Origin: Rhizobium leguminosarum bv. trifolii WSM2297
GTDB lineage: Bacteria > Pseudomonadota > Alphaproteobacteria > Rhizobiales > Rhizobiaceae
Assembly: GCF_000271845.1 (NCBI RefSeq)
Contig: NZ_JH719393.1
Coordinates: 1,061,655 to 1,125,654 of the forward strand
DNA length: 64,000 nt
Direction: 5' to 3'
This document shows, in pieces, positions 1 to 7,609 of the stretch; position 1 is the first letter of the stretch, and each line of letters starts with the position of its first letter. The position numbers and the translations under genes were made by a program. The notes under the pieces are model-generated. The model had not been told where the DNA came from. It saw only the letters and a list, made by a program, of their open reading frames with translations, and did not search any database.

Positions 1-125
1 TGGAGCCTATTGGACCAATCAAAGAGGGTCCAGCTATGCAATAGGGGTAACCCAAGCACCAATCGGTATTGACGTAATTCATCAAAGACACATATCGAAA
101 AGTCTATGTGCAGACGGAGTTCCGC

Positions 126-845
126 ATGTGCCGCCGGATCTACATCGATCAACCGTTTGACGAGATGGCAAGAAATTTCGCTTTCGCTGAGCGAGGTGAT
201 GTCGATGACTTGGGTGATCGCCTCCCTCGGTACAATGGCGGCGCGCTTGAGGTTTACCACATCGTCATTCAAGACGTTGAACGGCAGAGAGATCTTCGAA
301 GGCCAGTCTTCGCTGTCGCCCGCTGGGGCCTCACCCCGGCATGGATGGACCGACCGCGTCGCCAGCCGCCAGTCCACGCACGTCGTGAAGAAATCAACTC
401 GAATGGACTTTTCCAAGAAGCTTACCGGTCGCGCCGCTGCCTGATCCCGCTTAGTGGCTTCTTTGAATGGAGGGACAGCCTTGGGACTAGCCGGAACGAA
501 CAACCCTACGCCGTCGCCATGAAGGATCAATCGATTTTCGCCCTCGCAGGCATTTGGGAAGCGTGGCACCATCCGATCGGCATCGATATCCGGAGCTTCG
601 CCGTCGTCACCTGCCCTCCAAACGAGATGATGGCGACAATCCAAAATCGAATGCCGGTCATTATTCGACGCGAGGATTACGAGCATTGGCTGTCCCCAGA
701 TCCCGATCCACGAGACCTGATGAAGCCATTCAATGCCGAGGCGATGATGATGTGGCCGATTGCGCGGCGCGTAAAAACCGTCAGAAACCCTGGAGCTGGG
801 GTCATTGATCAAATTGATCCAGCGCCGAACGGGTTCTGCAATTAG
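126..845 (+). CDS. SRAP (HMCES/YedK-like) DNA-protein crosslink protein
   Basis: 239-aa member of the SOS-response-associated peptidase family, whose members covalently trap abasic sites in single-stranded DNA through Cys2. I start it at 126, not the upstream ATG at 108, because this gives Met1-Cys2 (MCRR) as the family needs. Family landmarks: WGLTPAW, RRCLIPLSGFFEW (Glu of the active site in FFEW) and RMPVII. Two usually conserved residues look changed: the Asn of the NAR motif is His (VHAR), and the His before DRxP is Gln (IQNRMP). Family known from motifs; the residue comparison is from memory of E. coli YedK. Followed by an intrinsic terminator. Confidence 0.85.
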   Translation: MCRRIYIDQPFDEMARNFAFAERGDVDDLGDRLPRYNGGALEVYHIVIQDVERQRDLRRPVFAVARWGLTPAWMDRPRRQPPVHARREEINSNGLFQEAYRSRRCLIPLSGFFEWRDSLGTSRNEQPYAVAMKDQSIFALAGIWEAWHHPIGIDIRSFAVVTCPPNEMMATIQNRMPVIIRREDYEHWLSPDPDPRDLMKPFNAEAMMMWPIARRVKTVRNPGAGVIDQIDPAPNGFCN

Positions 846-932
846 ATTAGTAACTTAAGGCTAATTGACCAGCTTCAGAACCATGTCATTCTTTTATCGC
901 GGCCCCCCGGTCGCGAAAAGCCCTGATACAAG

Positions 933-960
933 ATGCCCCGCAAACCCCGTGGGGCATTTT
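933..960 (+). terminator. Rho-independent terminator after the SRAP gene
   Basis: A 7-bp perfect stem (ATGCCCC/GGGGCAT) with an 11-nt loop is followed by TTTTGCTTT. It lies 87 nt downstream of the SRAP stop. Confidence 0.7.
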
Positions 961-1374
961 GCTTTCTGATCCCAGAAGCAGGAACGTTCGGTAGTACGTG
1001 AGGGACCTGAGCTCTCATCCTCAACGCTCACCGGCGTAGGGGACGAGACAAAACATAAAGGACCGGCCGCCCGTCAACACCAAACGGCAGATCGGTAGGT
1101 GGGTTTGCGCGGACATGGGCGCCGGATTGGACGACGGGTGCGACGAGCTAGCCGAATATCCTCGGTACGTCACCGTACCGGAACCTAGCTGTTCCCTCAT
1201 CGTTAGAGGGGAAGGAAAGCACGGGTGTTCCTCCTGTGCGATCCAGTGTTGTCAAGACTTGCCCCGCCTCGGCGGGGCCTTTTTGCGGCGCCGAGATGGC
1301 TCTCTGCCCGAGGTGCTTCGTGACCGCGGTGAACAAATCCAGACACGCGGACGTGGGAACTTGGCCAGTCGTGA
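961..1374. other. Intergenic stretch with one terminator and no gene
   Basis: I see no convincing coding sequence here. Short open frames on both strands lack family motifs and codon consistency. The only clear element is the hairpin at 1261-1284. Confidence 0.5.
1261..1284 (+). terminator. Strong intrinsic terminator-like hairpin
   Basis: Perfect 8-bp stem GCCCCGCC/GGCGGGGC with a 2-nt loop, followed by CTTTTT. No intact gene ends just upstream on the plus strand, so it is either orphaned or serves a lost transcript. Confidence 0.65.
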
Positions 1375-1704
1375 CAATCCAGTCGTTCAACATCGATGGG
1401 ATAGACCGAGCAGTGACCGATCGAACTGACCAAATGACTGACAAACCGCCTTTCGACGGCAAAGGCCTCGACCAGGTCGCCAGCATAAGTCGAGCGTTCC
1501 GTATTTTCGAACGAGTAGGCAGGCAGGTCCGACTGACCGGCGCGCCAACATTGTCGAACAGAACGACGCGGTAGCGATCCTCGAAGGCAGGGGTGATATA
1601 GCGCCACCATCGCAGCCTAACCCGTGGGCGAACACGATCGTCGCGTCGCCGGAACCCCGCACGATCACGTTGTTTCTCTTGAAGACGTCTACCGGCCACA
1701 ACAT
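1375..1704 (-). pseudogene. Remnant of an RsbQ-like alpha/beta hydrolase
   Basis: Three reading frames together reproduce the N-terminal part of an RsbQ-type alpha/beta hydrolase. The first frame, from ATG at 1704, reads KRNNVIVRGSG then VFAHGLGCD. The second reads WRYITPAFEDRYRVVLFD. The third reads SDLPAYSFENTERSTYAGDL and then a degenerate FVSHLVSSIG in place of the nucleophile elbow. At least two frameshifts are needed, and the remaining ~150 residues of a normal ~270-aa protein are not recognisable. Family assignment rests on conserved strings recalled from RsbQ homologues. Confidence 0.7.
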
Positions 1705-1841
1705 AGGGGTTAGTCGCGAAATAGGTAGCGCGCAACTGAACATGGCGGGTTCACGGCTTCGAGAAAATTTGCTCGGCTGGCGGGAACCTTATCTCGACAG
1801 GCAAGTTACAGTCCGCAATGGTGGTGCCAGGGTGGGTGACG

Positions 1842-2471
1842 ATGCCATCTAAAGTTCTGATAGTCGAAGACGAGCCGCTGCTGCTCATGCTTGCCGTAAA
1901 CCTCGTCGAGGAAGCCGGGTTCGAAGCCCTTGAGGCGAGCGACGCAGCGGCAGCGATAACGCGTCTTGAGACGGAAGCGGACGTCCGCATCCTGCTGACG
2001 GACATCGACATGCCCGGATCGATGGACGGCCTCATGCTGGCCGCGACCGTCCGGGACAGATGGCCGCCGATCCGGATCATCGTCGTGTCCGGCAAGCGGA
2101 GCCCGATGATTTCCGAGCTCCCCGAGAACGCCGTGTTCTTCTCGAAGCCATACGACGTCAAGAAGATGGCGGAGACCCTTCACAATCTGGAGGCCCGGCT
2201 AAGATTGGAGGCTACGATGGACGAAAAAATACAGCAGGCCGCCTACGCAAGATGGGAGGCGGAGGGCCGTCCGGCAGGGCAGCACGAACGTCACTGGCGG
2301 GAAGCTAAAGAAGATTTTAGCTCGAGATCAACCGGCATTCCTCAGACATGGTCGTCCGACCACGGAGGAGGGGTGACGACCCCATCTCGGGGCCAAAATG
2401 GAGCGGATGCGATCCCGTCCAGCGAACCCGGCAGCTTCAAGCCGAGCGAGCTGGCTTCCGAAAACAAATGA
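1842..2471 (+). CDS. Single-domain response regulator with C-terminal DUF2934
   Basis: 209-aa protein. Residues 4-120 are a CheY-like receiver: acidic pocket E9/D10, phosphoacceptor Asp54 in LLTDIDMPG, Ser of IVVSGK and Lys of FFSKPYD. Residues ~126-160 match DUF2934, a short rhizobial module of unknown role (AYARWEAEGRP, HERHW), followed by a low-complexity tail of ~45 residues. There is no DNA-binding domain, so output is probably by protein contact. Start chosen at MPSKVLIVEDE rather than ATG 1818. A good ribosome site and ATG lie inside the frame at 2207-2219, so the DUF2934 part could also be made separately. No partner kinase is adjacent; the HWE kinase at 45-46 kb is only a possible partner. 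Confidence 0.85.
   Translation: MPSKVLIVEDEPLLLMLAVNLVEEAGFEALEASDAAAAITRLETEADVRILLTDIDMPGSMDGLMLAATVRDRWPPIRIIVVSGKRSPMISELPENAVFFSKPYDVKKMAETLHNLEARLRLEATMDEKIQQAAYARWEAEGRPAGQHERHWREAKEDFSSRSTGIPQTWSSDHGGGVTTPSRGQNGADAIPSSEPGSFKPSELASENK
2207..2219 (+). promoter_or_regulatory. Internal Shine-Dalgarno and ATG for the DUF2934 module
   Basis: GGAGG at 2207-2211 is followed after 5 nt by an in-frame ATG at 2217, exactly where the receiver ends and DUF2934 begins (MDEKIQQAAYARW). This suggests two formerly separate genes now sharing one frame, or a second product. Confidence 0.45.
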
Positions 2472-2732
2472 CTTGGTGCTTGGGGCCTTCCCGTGTCGCT
2501 CCCGTCCGCAGGGCGGGCGGGTGATGACGTTCTCCCGGAACGTTGAGAGAAGACGTTCATTTGTTCGCCAGGGCAAACAAACGTTTCGCTCGCCTAGTTT
2601 TGTCAGTATGTCAAATTGAATGGCGATGACTTGTATTGAGAGTATAATGCCCTCCATCGACCACGTTAACTGATGGAGGTGGTCGCTTGGGAGTGCACTT
2701 TGCTTCTGCCGTTCTATCGGAGGAGCACCGAG

Positions 2733-2951
2733 ATGTTGCTTTCCCTTATATCCCTTACCGATTCCGAAATCGAACTCGTTACTTCCGCCGTTCGCGAGTG
2801 GTGCCGTTGGCATCATTGCGACATTGATAGCAGCGATGGACGTAGGGCTCTCACGGCTGCGATCGATCTGGTCCAATCCAAACATCCTGAGGAATGCCTT
2901 CTCCCGGAATTGACCCGGCGCCTTACCCCGCCCAACGATACCCATGGCTAA
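2733..2951 (+). CDS. Small rhizobial hypothetical protein, paralogue of 3974-4213
   Basis: 72-aa protein of unknown function. Start at 2733 is favoured over 2673 because GGAGG lies 9-10 nt upstream. It aligns end to end with the minus-strand protein at 3974-4213: L-x-L/E-[TS]-(D/E), an aromatic-Cys WC motif in the first half, AAxDL in the middle and a basic LxxxLxxxL tail. No signal peptide or membrane segment. The pattern suggests a small alpha-helical fold. No named family recognised. Confidence 0.55.
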   Translation: MLLSLISLTDSEIELVTSAVREWCRWHHCDIDSSDGRRALTAAIDLVQSKHPEECLLPELTRRLTPPNDTHG

Positions 2952-3635
2952 CGGGAACATGCGGCAGTCAGTGACCAAACGAAAGCGCCGTGAGAACGTC
3001 TTTCTCTGCCAGGGTGATTGTGATCTGCACGTCTAGCCTATTATATTGGCCATGCGTCCAGCGCCGCGAGGAGGACGATCGGGTCGATGTCGTTCGAAAT
3101 GGTTTTGTGGATGACGGTCATACCGGTTATCCATGATTTAAACAATTCAAGGATTGTCGAAATATGAAAGAACGTCAAGCCCTGCTGTCATTCGCCGCGC
3201 TGAGCATCCCCTGGCAAAATCACACTCGAAGAATTGATGGCCGCCCGTCCCCACCCCCTCAAGGCGGTGCTCAACTTCGCAAGGAAGCGCGACATGCTAT
3301 CCACCGCGACGCCGGGTCCCGTCGACGACGTGATGGCGGGCGGTGTTGAAGGCAAGAACATCATCGTTCGCAATGGTCACATGGACGCGGGATTGCCACT
3401 GAAATGCTCATAAAGGCTTTCGATATCGGGCTTTTCCGTCCCAAGCCGATGAACCAGAGCAAACTACTGGTCAGTCGCTGAAAGGCAGCTCCGCCGATCC
3501 GCGCACCGCACGGCCGTTTCCCGTGCGCTCGAGGCTGGGAGGGATGGTCCGCTGACGACCAAATTCTGGCCGGAAGTGTCACTTGTCCAAGCGTTTAGAC
3601 GGAATTTGGTGGTCTTTGCTACCTAATGCCGGACG
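2952..3635. other. Intergenic stretch, possible short coding remnant
   Basis: No firm gene. A plus-strand frame is open from about 3207 to the TAA at 3413 and reads like protein (LEELMAARPHPLKAVLNFA, then GPVDDVMAGG), with ATG at 3237. It lacks a ribosome site and I recognise no family. The rest shows nothing I can support. Confidence 0.3.
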
Positions 3636-3935
3636 TTAATAGCTCCCACATGACCAGGTTTGTCCGGCCAAGCGTTCTATATCGGTTGAATAGGGAATTT
3701 CGGCTTCGTTCAACGCCAATAAGAACGACTGCCGAGCGCTTTCGTCTGAAACATGTCCGTCATCGACCCCTTCGCAGGCTTCAAAGGCCGCGATGTAAGC
3801 CTTTCCGTTAGATACTGGCCAACGGGCCGACAGGAGATGGAACGCCTGCTTTGCCGATCTCACGGTGATCGACGTTCGCAGATGTAGAATAACGACACTC
3901 GTCCACAAGGCATCCGCTCCATCGCCAGCGGGCAA
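3636..3935 (-). CDS. DUF982 family protein
   Basis: 99-aa protein of the rhizobial DUF982 family, function unknown. Family pattern visible: VRSAKQAFHLLSARWP, then GKAYIAAFEAC, then DESARQSFLLALNEAEI. DUF982 proteins are usually 70-100 aa, cytoplasmic and present in many copies on rhizobial plasmids. The first ~20 residues could be non-coding. A frameshifted relative is at 6901-7198. Confidence 0.65.
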   Translation of the reverse strand: MPAGDGADALWTSVVILHLRTSITVRSAKQAFHLLSARWPVSNGKAYIAAFEACEGVDDGHVSDESARQSFLLALNEAEIPYSTDIERLAGQTWSCGSY

Positions 3936-3973
3936 CCCGCTAAACGCAGCGTCCGCTTCGCCCCAACTTGAGT

Positions 3974-4213
3974 TTACGACGAAGGTTCCTCGCGCTTATT
4001 TTCAATCATTCGGAGGTCCAGTGCCTGTCGCAACTGGCACGCTGACAGGTCTGTGTTTGCACTTAAAAGATCAACGGCGGCAGCGTATGCGGCTTGCGCG
4101 CAATCCCCGCCTGCGTCGAGGGAGTTCGCGCCGCACCAGTCGGCTATTACCTTCGCGAGCATCTCTATGTGCCGCTCGGAGAGTTCCGGAAGATTTAGGA
4201 GGTTTAGAGACAT
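3974..4213 (-). CDS. Small rhizobial hypothetical protein, paralogue of 2733-2951
   Basis: 79-aa protein of unknown function with an AGGTGAG-like ribosome site upstream of ATG at 4213. It resembles the plus-strand protein at 2733-2951: LPELSERHIEML, DWCGANSLDAGGD, AAYAAAVDLLS and LRQALDL match its counterparts. Together with the DUF982 gene just downstream it forms a pocket of small orphan proteins typical of rhizobial accessory DNA. Confidence 0.55.
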   Translation of the reverse strand: MSLNLLNLPELSERHIEMLAKVIADWCGANSLDAGGDCAQAAYAAAVDLLSANTDLSACQLRQALDLRMIENKREEPSS

Positions 4214-4490
4214 TATCGTGGCTCACCTGAGGCAAGAGCACGTCTGATCTCCCAATCGGCCTCGCCCTGCTAAGATCGCCGTCCGGAGTATTCTACGCTT
4301 ATATTGCGCGATGGTATGATGGTCCGCATTGAGCCGAGGTCGGAGTGGCAGCGACCAATCGTATCAGTCCAACGGCTGCGTTACTGCTGAAAATCAACTG
4401 CCCCCGAATATGGCCGACAGACCCTTCCTGGTGTCGGCGCTTCACAACCCCGACCAGCTACGTCATGGCACCGAATTTCTGAAAGGCCGA

Positions 4491-4730
4491 TCACCGTGCC
4501 AGCGACCTTCCAGAGAGCAGTTGCCAGATGCGGCGCATCTTCTGGAGCCGTGAGGAAATCCGTTCCTTTGCGGGAGGAACCAACATGCCGTTGCGGAAAT
4601 CGGCCCAGGCCTGGGCCTCCAGCCTCGTTTTTTCGATCGAACCTTCCCGGTCGACGAGTGGACTGCCGGTCTGATGATCGATGACCGACCACATTCCGTT
4701 TTCGAGTGCTTGTATCTCGTAGCGCTGCAT
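4491..4730 (-). CDS. Small hypothetical protein
   Basis: 79-aa protein from ATG at 4730 (MQRYEIQALENG); a TTG at 4784 in the same frame would add 18 residues. The opening reads like the short rhizobial proteins that begin with a Tyr-Glu-Ile strand and a Trp-Ser-Val turn, followed by a helix (KTRLEAQAWADFRNGML). No catalytic motif, signal peptide or membrane segment. Function unknown. Confidence 0.4.
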   Translation of the reverse strand: MQRYEIQALENGMWSVIDHQTGSPLVDREGSIEKTRLEAQAWADFRNGMLVPPAKERISSRLQKMRRIWQLLSGRSLAR

Positions 4731-4820
4731 ACTGAATCCATCGTGCGGGAGCGTAACATCAACCTGAAATCCCTTAGAAATCAACGCGACCGACGCGTCG
4801 CTTCACATATACTTTGGTGA

Positions 4821-5060
4821 GATGGTGAACCCCGGGTTACCCCCGAGCAGGAACACGGGAAACCCTTCCGCATACTTCACGACGGTATCGGCGACGCGGT
4901 CGCATTCGGACGCCCCTTCATCTCGCACCCCGACCTGCCTTACCGCTTGGCGGAAGGCATTCCGCTCGCGCCGGACGATGCAACGACGTGGTTCACCCAG
5001 GGTTCTCAAGGCTACATCGACTATCCCGCTGCCGCCCGAGCAGTGGCGAAGTCGGCATAG
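4821..5060 (+). pseudogene. 3' remnant of an old yellow enzyme (NADH:flavin oxidoreductase)
   Basis: An open frame after a TGA near 4818 encodes only the C-terminal ~80 residues of an OYE/NemA-type alkene reductase. Recognisable pieces: GDAVAFGRPFISHPDLPYRL (phosphate-binding end of the TIM barrel), then EGIPLAPDDATTWF and GYIDYPAA, which closes this family. The FMN- and substrate-binding N-terminal 270 residues are missing. Not listed by length-based ORF finding. Confidence 0.75.
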
Positions 5061-5405
5061 CAGGCTTCGATGACCACCGCAGCCGAAAGCGTGCCGTTGC
5101 AGTGGCCGACATCCTGGCCGGGTGTCGGCTCCTAGACATCGGTGCCTTTGCACTGGGTTGAGACTAGCCCTCAGGATCGGATCGGCAAACTCAAGGCTGT
5201 GCGCGTGAGATACGCTCGGTAATCAGCCACATTGGCCTGCCGAATGCCATCGCCTCTCCACCAACGCGTTGTCAGAGTTTATGATGTGCGCTGGCTGATG
5301 AATCGACGCGGCATCGGGGGTGTTCACTGTCTGGGGGGATCAACTCCTTGCAACCGGGAACTGATCTGTCAAATTCCTCGAGCTGGAAGAAATTCGAGAG
5401 ATGAT
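5061..5405. other. Intergenic stretch, nothing supported
   Basis: Between the OYE remnant and the nucleotidyltransferase I see no gene, repeat or hairpin I can support. The frame upstream of 5406 is open but has no family similarity. Confidence 0.4.
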
Positions 5406-6020
5406 ATGGAAGAACATCTTCGTTACGCAGATATTGAAGACAGCCAGCAACGCTCTCGTTTGACGGCCCTAATATCGGAGGTTCCAGAGCTAATGAAGGT
5501 GCTCCGGCACCTGAGGGCGATAAGATTGCCGGATTACCTTGTCGGGGGAGGTGCAATCTACCAGACGGTCTGGAACGCGCTGACAGGACGGCCACGCTGG
5601 TATGGCATCAAGGATATCGATGTCATCTATTTCGACGATGCCGACCTCTCATACGAGGCCGAAGACCGTGTCATCCGTGCGGTCCTCCCGGTTGCATGGG
5701 ACTTGGCGATCCCACTTCAGATCAGAAACCAGGCGCGTGTCCACCTCTGGTTCAAGGAAAGATTTGGTTTTTCGGTGGAGCCACTAAGGTGTTCGAAAGA
5801 GGCCCTGCTTCGATACTCCACGAAGACGCATTCTGTCGCGGTGCGACTGGCGGACGACGACCAATTGCACATCGAAGCCCCTTTCGGTTTAAATGACATG
5901 TTTTCGTTCCGGGTCGTGCCAAACTATGCATTGGATAACCGGATCACTCACGAGAAGAAGGCTGCGAGGGCGAAAGCGCTCTGGCCTGAGGTAAGCGTCC
6001 ATCACTGGGGAAGACGCTGA
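5406..6020 (+). CDS. Nucleotidyltransferase family protein (DUF925/NTP_transf_6 type)
   Basis: 204-aa predicted nucleotidyltransferase. Visible: LPDYLVGGGAIYQTVWN (Gly-rich loop preceding the active site), then IKDIDVIYFDD (paired Asp, candidate metal ligands), a helix with AEDRVIRAVLP, and IEAPFGLNDMF near the end. The length agrees with the ~190-aa family. Start at 5406 (MEEHLRYADIED) is preferred over 5232, because the extra 58 residues look non-coding. Substrate unknown. The GDPD gene follows after 43 nt, so the two may be cotranscribed. Confidence 0.7.
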   Translation: MEEHLRYADIEDSQQRSRLTALISEVPELMKVLRHLRAIRLPDYLVGGGAIYQTVWNALTGRPRWYGIKDIDVIYFDDADLSYEAEDRVIRAVLPVAWDLAIPLQIRNQARVHLWFKERFGFSVEPLRCSKEALLRYSTKTHSVAVRLADDDQLHIEAPFGLNDMFSFRVVPNYALDNRITHEKKAARAKALWPEVSVHHWGRR

Positions 6021-6063
6021 ACGATATGCAAAGCCTCCGCTTGCGCTTAAATCAGGATTAACT

Positions 6064-6792
6064 TTGCCAGCAATCATAGCACACCGCGGTTATTCGGCCG
6101 CTTATCGTGAGAATTCCCCTGCGGCGTGGCATGGTGCCATCGAAGCGGGCGCGGATATCGTCGAGATCGACGTCAGGCGGTCAGCGGATGGTATTTTCGT
6201 ATGCTGCCATGATCCCGATCTCAGGATCGCGGGACATTCTGGATTGATCAAGCAAATGACCCTTGCGGAGATTTCGCGGTTCTCGGCGGGAGGACATCCC
6301 GCAGCACCAAGTCTTGGGGAGGCGTTTTCCGTTATACCACCAGCGACGGCGATACTGTTCGACGTGAAGGATGAGAGCCACATTGCATTGTTGGAACTTC
6401 ACAAACACAGGCATCTTTTCCCAAAGCACCGTCTGATCTTCGGTCTTCATAGTCTGGAGTCGGTTAGAACTCTCCGTGCTCTAGGTGACGCTGAAATCTT
6501 GGGGCTATTGAACGGCCAAGAGGCTGAGGATGAGGTGTTCTTTAACGTTGGGGGAAATATCCTTCGACTGTGGGAAAGCATGATCACAGGCACGCGCATG
6601 AACACCCTGCGAGATCGAGGTTATGAGTTGTGGATGACTGCGGGGGGATGGGGAACAGGCCGAGAGGTCGGGGAGTTCGACGCCGGGAATGCACGCCATT
6701 ATCTTGACGCCGGCATTAGCGGCTTTCTCGTAAATGATCCGAAAGGTGCTCGAGCTGCTTTCGGTCCTCGGGTGCCTGGGTACACAAAATAG
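6064..6792 (+). CDS. Glycerophosphodiester phosphodiesterase
   Basis: 242-aa GDPD-family TIM-barrel enzyme that hydrolyses glycerophosphodiesters to glycerol-3-phosphate and an alcohol. Start is TTG at 6064 with AGGA 6 nt upstream, giving MPAIIAHRG, with the catalytic His-Arg-Gly at residues 7-9. Also seen: ENS at 17-19, EIDVRRSADG, CHDPDL (second catalytic His) and LFDVK. No signal peptide, so a cytosolic enzyme. It may act in phospholipid turnover or phosphate scavenging. Confidence 0.85.
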   Translation: MPAIIAHRGYSAAYRENSPAAWHGAIEAGADIVEIDVRRSADGIFVCCHDPDLRIAGHSGLIKQMTLAEISRFSAGGHPAAPSLGEAFSVIPPATAILFDVKDESHIALLELHKHRHLFPKHRLIFGLHSLESVRTLRALGDAEILGLLNGQEAEDEVFFNVGGNILRLWESMITGTRMNTLRDRGYELWMTAGGWGTGREVGEFDAGNARHYLDAGISGFLVNDPKGARAAFGPRVPGYTK

Positions 6793-6900
6793 GAACCTCG
6801 TTCCGTGGCACCTGCTTCATGAATTGCTCGCGCAGGCAGTAACTACTAGACGCTCAGCATCCGCCAATCCCGCTTCCGTTCCTTTGTAGTCATCACCGCT

Positions 6901-7198
6901 TCAAGGCATGTGGGGACGTCGTGCTCCTGCGCCTCTCTGGACGACCGCCAGAGCGCTGATGCCAGCCTGGTCGGCTGCACGCAACAGCAGTTCTCTGAAT
7001 TGTTCGGGCGCAATCCTTCCACTGATCGCGTCGATGCAACCTTTTACGGCGGCGATATATTTCGTCTCCACGATTGCGAGGCCAATCCCTCATCAGGATA
7101 CTCGCCTCATCTCCCAGTGTCCGTACGATTTTGCGCGCCGGGGGGTCACGCAGAGCAAGCGCGACCGGCGCGAATGCGGATGTCGTATTCCAGCACAT
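6901..7198 (-). pseudogene. Frameshifted DUF982 gene
   Basis: The frame from ATG at 7198 gives the N-terminal half of DUF982 (ARKIVRTLGDEASILMRDWP). The reading then continues in another frame as KYIAAVKGCIDAISGRIAPE, FRELLLRAADQAGI, ending at TGA 6901-6903. The shift is near 7065-7075. Spliced, the two parts restore a typical ~95-aa DUF982 protein. It could also be a sequencing error. Confidence 0.7.
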
Positions 7199-7609
7199 AT
7201 ACTCCCTCAGCGTACGCGCACCGTTTTCCCTGCCTGCAATATAAGCGCGTCCCCTATACTTTTGAATCTAAAATATGTGAGGGATACAGTTTGGAACCGA
7301 AGATTTTGACGTAGAGAGGATAGGGATGCTGCAGCTACCAGAAGCGCCACCAGAGGCGCATTGCGGCGCGACTGGCTTGTTGCCATAGCGTTCACGTTTT
7401 AGGCCAAGAAGATCGCGTAATGGATCGACTGGAAGTGGCTGCGTGCCGACGAACGGAAAATCCCCGATTGCCAAACACGTAGCTCTTCCGGCGAGGGAGC
7501 TCCAGTTCGAATCCTTTCAAGGCGACCATTTCTGGCTTTCAGGGGAGGCATCTCGGTCCAGCGGAACGATCGAGGTCGGAGGTTTGTCCCCTGAGGGCGA
7601 TATAGCCGT
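7199..7609. other. Intergenic stretch, nothing supported
   Basis: No recognised gene. A minus-strand frame at 7268-7474 reads through a phrase that might be coding (VDPLRDLLGLKRERYG), but it has no ribosome site or known family. Confidence 0.35.

Noticed and set aside
3188..3582. Short minus-strand frames at 3.2-3.6 kb
   Set aside because: No ribosome site, no recognised family, and overlapping frames on both strands are equally open.
7490..7545. tRNA-like string (GTTCGAATC preceded by GTAGCTC)
   Set aside because: The T-stem, anticodon stem and acceptor stem cannot be paired around it, so it is not a tRNA; at most chance or a very degraded scrap.
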